The notes beneath the pieces were generated by a model. That model was not told the DNA's origin. It worked only from the letters and a program-made list of their open reading frames with translations, and searched no databases. From contig JAEWBL010000301.1 of the NCBI GenBank assembly GCA_023391175.1, positions 1 to 9,529 on the forward strand: 9,529 bases of DNA, read 5' to 3'. The position numbers and the translations under genes are program-made. Positions 6,631 to 9,529 of the stretch are shown here, one piece after another. Position 1 is the stretch's first letter, and the number at the start of each line of letters is the position of its first letter. Source of the DNA: Pseudomonadota bacterium (GTDB lineage: Bacteria > Pseudomonadota > Alphaproteobacteria > Rhizobiales > Xanthobacteraceae).

Positions 6631-6661
6631 AAGCTACGGGTTAGAGTGCGCTCTAAGTCAA
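6631..6661 (-). promoter_or_regulatory. MerR-type promoter with 19-bp spacer and dyad operator
   Basis: Reading the minus strand, -35 TTGACT (6656-6661) and -10 TAGCTT (6631-6636) are separated by 19 bp, the overlong spacing typical of MerR-activated promoters. The spacer, with the last base of the -35, holds the dyad TTAGAGTGCGCTCTAA (6641-6656 on +), palindromic except for one symmetric pair of positions. It starts 28 bases before the merR ATG and 12 bases beyond the mbfA stop. TTGACTTAGAG...CTCTAA resembles operators of AdhR-like regulators as I recall them. Autoregulation of the merR/decarboxylase unit is inferred. Confidence 0.8.
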
Positions 6662-6673
6662 GCGCGTCTTCGA

Positions 6674-7651
6674 CTAGCTGCCGCCGATGAAAATGCCGGC
6701 CGCCAGCACCAGCGCACCGCCCAGCACCACCTGGAAGACCGAGCGCCAGAACGGCGTTTCCATGTAGCGGTTCTGGATGAAGGCGATGGCCCACAATTCC
6801 ACGAACACGACAATGATGGCGATGGCCGTCGCGGTCCAGAATTCCGGGATGATGTAGGGCAGGGCATGGCCGAGGCCGCCGACCGCCGTCATGATGCCGG
6901 AGGCAAGCCCGCGCTTCACCGGCGAGCCGCGGCCGGAGATGACGCCGTCGTCGTGCAGGGCCTCGGTGAAGCCCATGGAGATGCCCGCGCCCACCGCCGC
7001 GGCGAGGCCGACGAGCAGGGTGGTGTGGGAATCCTGCGTGGCGAAGGCGGTGGCGAAGATGGGGGCCAGCGTCGAGACCGAGCCGTCCATCAGGCCGGCG
7101 AGGCCCGGCTGCACGAAGGTGAGAAGGAACTGCCGGCGGGCCTTCTCGTCCTCTTCCTTCTTCTTGTCGGCGGGCAGATAGCGGTCGGCGAGGTTGCCGG
7201 CGATCTCCTCGTGCTGCAGCTCGGTCTGGTAGAGGCTTTCCAGCAGCTTGCGGGTGTCGGGATCGGACGTCTTCTTCTGCGCCTTCAGATAGAAGGTGGC
7301 GGCCTCGTCCTCCATCCGCCCCACCTCGGAGCGGATGCGGTCGATGCCGAGATTGACCACGGCCCAGACCGGCCGGCGGCCATAATAGCCGGCGATGCTT
7401 TCGCGGCGGATCAGCGGCACGGTGCCGCCGTAGCGCCGCTCGTATTCGCGGGTGAGGCTCGTCTGGTGGCCGCGCTCCTGCGCCGCCATGCTCTCGAACA
7501 CCTTGGCCGTGTCGGGATACTCGCCGCGCAGCGCGTCCGCATATTCCATGTAGATGCGCGCGTCGTCCTCCTCGGAGGAGATGGCGAGGGCGAGGATTTC
7601 CCGCTCCGAAAGGTCTGCGAACCGGCGGCGGCCGGAGAGGAACGACAACAT
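6674..7651 (-). CDS. mbfA: MbfA: membrane-bound ferritin-like/VIT1-CCC1 family iron exporter
   Basis: A 325-residue fusion matching MbfA of Bradyrhizobium and Agrobacterium, an inner-membrane iron exporter protecting against high iron and peroxide. The N-terminal ferritin-like four-helix domain (about 15-160) carries a di-iron ligand set: Glu27/28, Glu59-x2-His62 (ERGH), Glu114/116 and Glu144-x2-His147 (ELQH). A Lys/Glu-rich linker (163-171) leads to the VIT1/CCC1 transporter domain (about 175-325). This has GLMDGSVSTLAPIF (186-199), GAGISMGFTEALHDDG (221-236) and about five hydrophobic segments ending LVLAAGIFIGG. Length and domain order agree with the family; no defect is seen. The start ATG at 7651 has AGGAG about ten bases upstream. 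Transcription is probably under Irr control through the palindrome at 7667-7683. It is divergent from a metal-pumping P-type ATPase. Confidence 0.95.
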   Translation of the reverse strand: MLSFLSGRRRFADLSEREILALAISSEEDDARIYMEYADALRGEYPDTAKVFESMAAQERGHQTSLTREYERRYGGTVPLIRRESIAGYYGRRPVWAVVNLGIDRIRSEVGRMEDEAATFYLKAQKKTSDPDTRKLLESLYQTELQHEEIAGNLADRYLPADKKKEEDEKARRQFLLTFVQPGLAGLMDGSVSTLAPIFATAFATQDSHTTLLVGLAAAVGAGISMGFTEALHDDGVISGRGSPVKRGLASGIMTAVGGLGHALPYIIPEFWTATAIAIIVVFVELWAIAFIQNRYMETPFWRSVFQVVLGGALVLAAGIFIGGS

Positions 7652-7666
7652 GCCGGGTGACTCCTG

Positions 7667-7683
7667 TTTAGAACTCTTCTAAC
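7667..7683. promoter_or_regulatory. Irr box / iron control element (ICE)-like palindrome
   Basis: TTTAGAACTCTTCTAAC contains perfect inverted arms TTAGAA and TTCTAA around a three-base centre. The Irr-bound element described for mbfA and other iron genes in rhizobia has the form TTTAGAA-N3-TTCTAAA, so this matches except for the last base. It lies 16-32 bases upstream of the mbfA start and overlaps its predicted -10, a position fitting repression by Irr when iron is scarce. Being in the 92-base divergent gap, it could also affect the ATPase gene. Confidence 0.8.
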
Positions 7684-7704
7684 AATCTGATCTGCGCGCG
7701 ACAA
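7676..7704 (-). promoter_or_regulatory. Predicted mbfA promoter
   Basis: On the minus strand, -35 TTGTCG (complement of 7699-7704) and -10 TAGAAG (complement of 7676-7681) are spaced by 17 bp. The -10 is embedded in the iron control element palindrome. The boxes are only partial matches to the sigma-70 consensus, so the assignment rests on spacing and on the overlap with the operator. Confidence 0.5.
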
Positions 7705-7743
7705 CAGCGACGTCAGTGCGACCAAATCGCCGCAGGGGGAGAG

Positions 7744-9529
7744 ATGCCGGAGCCGGGACATATCCAGAGCGAGGCTGCCACCGGGCGCAGCCGCACCCTC
7801 CTGCTCGCCGCCGCCGTGGTGCCGTTGGCTGTGGGGCTGCTGCTGCAGCTTGCGGGGATGAAGGCCGCCGCCTCGACCGCCTTCGCAGTCGGCACGGTGC
7901 CGGTGCTTGCGGTGCTGCTCGTCGATATCGCCCGCTCCCTGCGCGCGGGCCGGTTCGGGCTCGACGTGCTGGCCGCGCTCTCCATGGCGACGGCCTTGGC
8001 CTTCGGCGAGCCGCTGGCCGGCAACGTGGTTGCGCTCATGTATGCGGGCGGCCAGCAACTGGAGCGGTTCGCGGAGGGCCGCGCGCGGCGGGAGATGACC
8101 GCGCTTGTGGCCCGCGCTCCGCGTGACGCGGTGCTGCATCGCGACGGCGGGCTGGTGGTGGTGCCTGCGGTGGACCTCGTGGCCGGCGACCGCGTGCTGG
8201 TGCGCTCGGGCGACACCGTGCCCGCGGACGGCGCGGTGATCGGGGGGCCGGCGGTGCTGGACCTGTCCTCCCTGAACGGCGAGACGCGGCCGGCGCGGCT
8301 TGAGGACGGCGAGGAGGCACCCTCCGGCGCAGTCAACGCAGGCGATGCCTTCGATCTCGCCATCCTGCGGCCGGCGGCGGACAGCACCTATGCGGGCATC
8401 GTTCGCCTCGTGGAGGAGGCGGCATCGAGCCGGGCGCCCATGGTGCGCCTCGCCGACCGCTATGCTTTGGCCTTCCTCCTCGTTTCCCTCGCCCTCGCCA
8501 TCGGCGCGGCGATCCTCGCGCATGATCCGCGACGGGCGCTGGCGGTGCTGGTGGTGGCGACGCCCTGTCCGCTCATCCTCGCCGTGCCGGTGGCCCTCAT
8601 GGCCGGTCTGTCGCGGGCGGCCAAGCGCGGCGTGCTGGTGAAAAGCGGCGGCGCGCTGGAGAAGTTGGCGCGCGTCCGCGCTTTGGTGGTGGACAAGACC
8701 GGCACCCTCACCCACGGCCGTGCCGAGCTGGAGGAAGTGCGCACCGCGCCGGACTTCGAGCCCGAGGAGGTGCTGCGCCTCGCCGCCTCGCTGGATCAGG
8801 CGTCGAGCCATGTGGTGGCGCGGGCGCTGGTCCACGCCGCGCAGGAGCGAGGCCTCGCCCTCTCGCCGCCTCGCGCAGTGAAGGAAGACGGCGGCGCGGG
8901 ACTGGAAGGTTGGGTGGATGGCCGCACGGTCGCGGTGGGGGGCACGGCCTATGTCGCCGCCCGCGCCAGCGGCGACTGGAGCGAACTGCGCGCGCAGCTT
9001 CCCCCCGCGAGCGCCGTGGTGGCGGTGGCGGTGGATGGCCGCCCGGCGGGGTTGCTGTTGTTCGCCGATCCGGTGCGCGACGATGCCGCCGACATGATCG
9101 CCGCGCTGCGCCGCAGTGGCGTGCTGCACGTGGCGCTGGCCTCCGGCGACCGGGCCGAGGCGGTGGATGCGGTGGGTCGCGACCTCGGCCTCGACGCCTG
9201 GACCGGTGAACTGAAGCCGGAAGGCAAGATCGCCCACATCGCGCTGTCGCGCGAGACCGCCAACGGCGGCGCGGTGATGATGGTGGGCGACGGCGTGAAC
9301 GACGCGCCGGCCCTCGCCGCCGCCGACATCGGCGTGGCGCTGGGCGCGCGCGGCGCGGCGGCCTCCGCCGAGGTGGCGGATGCGGTGCTCCTCGTGGACC
9401 GGCTCGACCGCCTCGCCGAGGCCATGGCCATCGCCCGCCGCTCGCTCGCCATCGCGCGGCAGAGCGTGCGCTGGGGCATCGGCCTGTCGCTGGCGGGAAT
9501 GGTCGTGGCGGCCTTGGGCTATCTCCAGC
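7744..9529 (+). CDS. Heavy-metal-translocating P1B-type ATPase, TPC (P1B-5/Nia-like) subgroup; 3' end outside window
   Basis: Inner-membrane ATP-driven metal exporter; 595 codons are visible and the frame is open at the window's end. ATG 7744 is the first in-frame start after a stop at 7669 and follows AGGGGGA. There is no HMA domain, CxxC or His-rich N-terminus. In order: TM hairpin at about 17-63, a second TM pair at about 72-101, actuator domain with VPADG and NGE (178-180), TM at 240-258, metal-site helix with TPCPL (Cys275), phosphorylation motif DKTGTLTHG (Asp317), SSHV (His356) in the nucleotide domain and GDGVNDAPALAAADIG (Asp516). The TPC metal motif and absence of an N-terminal metal domain fit the P1B-5 group, whose Sinorhizobium member Nia moves Fe(II)/Ni(II). 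Divergence from mbfA supports iron as substrate. Oddities: NGE replaces TGE, and SxHP reads SSHV. About one TM pair and any C-terminal domain, such as the hemerythrin-like domain of Nia, are missing. No convincing promoter of its own was found. Confidence 0.92.
   Translation, partial: MPEPGHIQSEAATGRSRTLLLAAAVVPLAVGLLLQLAGMKAAASTAFAVGTVPVLAVLLVDIARSLRAGRFGLDVLAALSMATALAFGEPLAGNVVALMYAGGQQLERFAEGRARREMTALVARAPRDAVLHRDGGLVVVPAVDLVAGDRVLVRSGDTVPADGAVIGGPAVLDLSSLNGETRPARLEDGEEAPSGAVNAGDAFDLAILRPAADSTYAGIVRLVEEAASSRAPMVRLADRYALAFLLVSLALAIGAAILAHDPRRALAVLVVATPCPLILAVPVALMAGLSRAAKRGVLVKSGGALEKLARVRALVVDKTGTLTHGRAELEEVRTAPDFEPEEVLRLAASLDQASSHVVARALVHAAQERGLALSPPRAVKEDGGAGLEGWVDGRTVAVGGTAYVAARASGDWSELRAQLPPASAVVAVAVDGRPAGLLLFADPVRDDAADMIAALRRSGVLHVALASGDRAEAVDAVGRDLGLDAWTGELKPEGKIAHIALSRETANGGAVMMVGDGVNDAPALAAADIGVALGARGAAASAEVADAVLLVDRLDRLAEAMAIARRSLAIARQSVRWGIGLSLAGMVVAALGYLQ

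Noticed and set aside
6174..6794. Longer version of the MerR regulator starting at 6794
   Set aside because: The extra 64 residues lie antisense-like within mbfA and across the MerR promoter, and the canonical MerR N-terminus begins at 6602.
7411..9237. Long minus-strand open frame (about 608 codons) antisense to the ATPase
   Set aside because: It is rich in Arg, His and Gly with no recognisable motif, overlaps mbfA's start region, and mirrors the ATPase, whose motifs are unmistakable. Long antisense frames are expected in GC-rich DNA.

Overview
The window is about 9.5 kb of GC-rich bacterial DNA, very probably from an alphaproteobacterium of the order Hyphomicrobiales (Rhizobiales), perhaps the Xanthobacteraceae. 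The reasons are the strong G/C bias at third codon positions, a membrane-bound ferritin/iron exporter (MbfA) with an Irr-type iron control element in its promoter, a Nia-like (P1B-5) metal ATPase, and an intergenic palindrome of a kind I recall from rhizobial genomes. Genus and species cannot be fixed from the sequence alone.

Left block (1-4647, all on +): the 3' end of an AMP-forming acyl-CoA ligase, a thiolase-fold enzyme overlapping it by ATGA, a CHAD-domain protein, and a class I-like poly(3-hydroxyalkanoate) synthase (phaC). The first three are tightly packed; phaC follows after a 179-base gap. The enzymes suggest acyl-CoA activation and C-C bond chemistry feeding a polyester synthase. 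The CHAD protein (polyphosphate-binding family) points to a link between carbon and phosphate storage granules. The thiolase has lost the usual Asn of its NEAF motif.

Middle block (4648-6661): phaC and a Zn-dependent alcohol dehydrogenase (4707-5690, -) converge on a hairpin-forming palindrome. Upstream of the dehydrogenase is a short gap containing what may be the tail of a broken gene. Next comes a two-gene unit on the minus strand, a MerR-family regulator and a carboxymuconolactone-decarboxylase-like protein, overlapping by 65 bases. Its promoter has the hallmark MerR layout: a 19-bp -35/-10 spacer holding a near-perfect dyad. Parts of this unit are poorer in G+C than the flanks (34/60 in row 5821-5880 against 43/60 in row 4921-4980), so it may be a later insertion.

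Right block (6674-9529): mbfA (-) and a P1B-type metal ATPase (+, running off the window) are divergently transcribed from a 92-base gap. That gap holds a 17-bp Irr-box-like palindrome overlapping the mbfA -10 element. MbfA is a known iron exporter and TPC-motif ATPases of the Nia type move Fe(II)/Ni(II), so this looks like a two-pump iron-efflux locus. The ATPase has unusual residues in two core motifs: NGE for TGE and SSHV for SxHP.

No RNA genes, CRISPR arrays, transposases, origins or phage genes were seen. No stretch over 300 bases lacks a gene.
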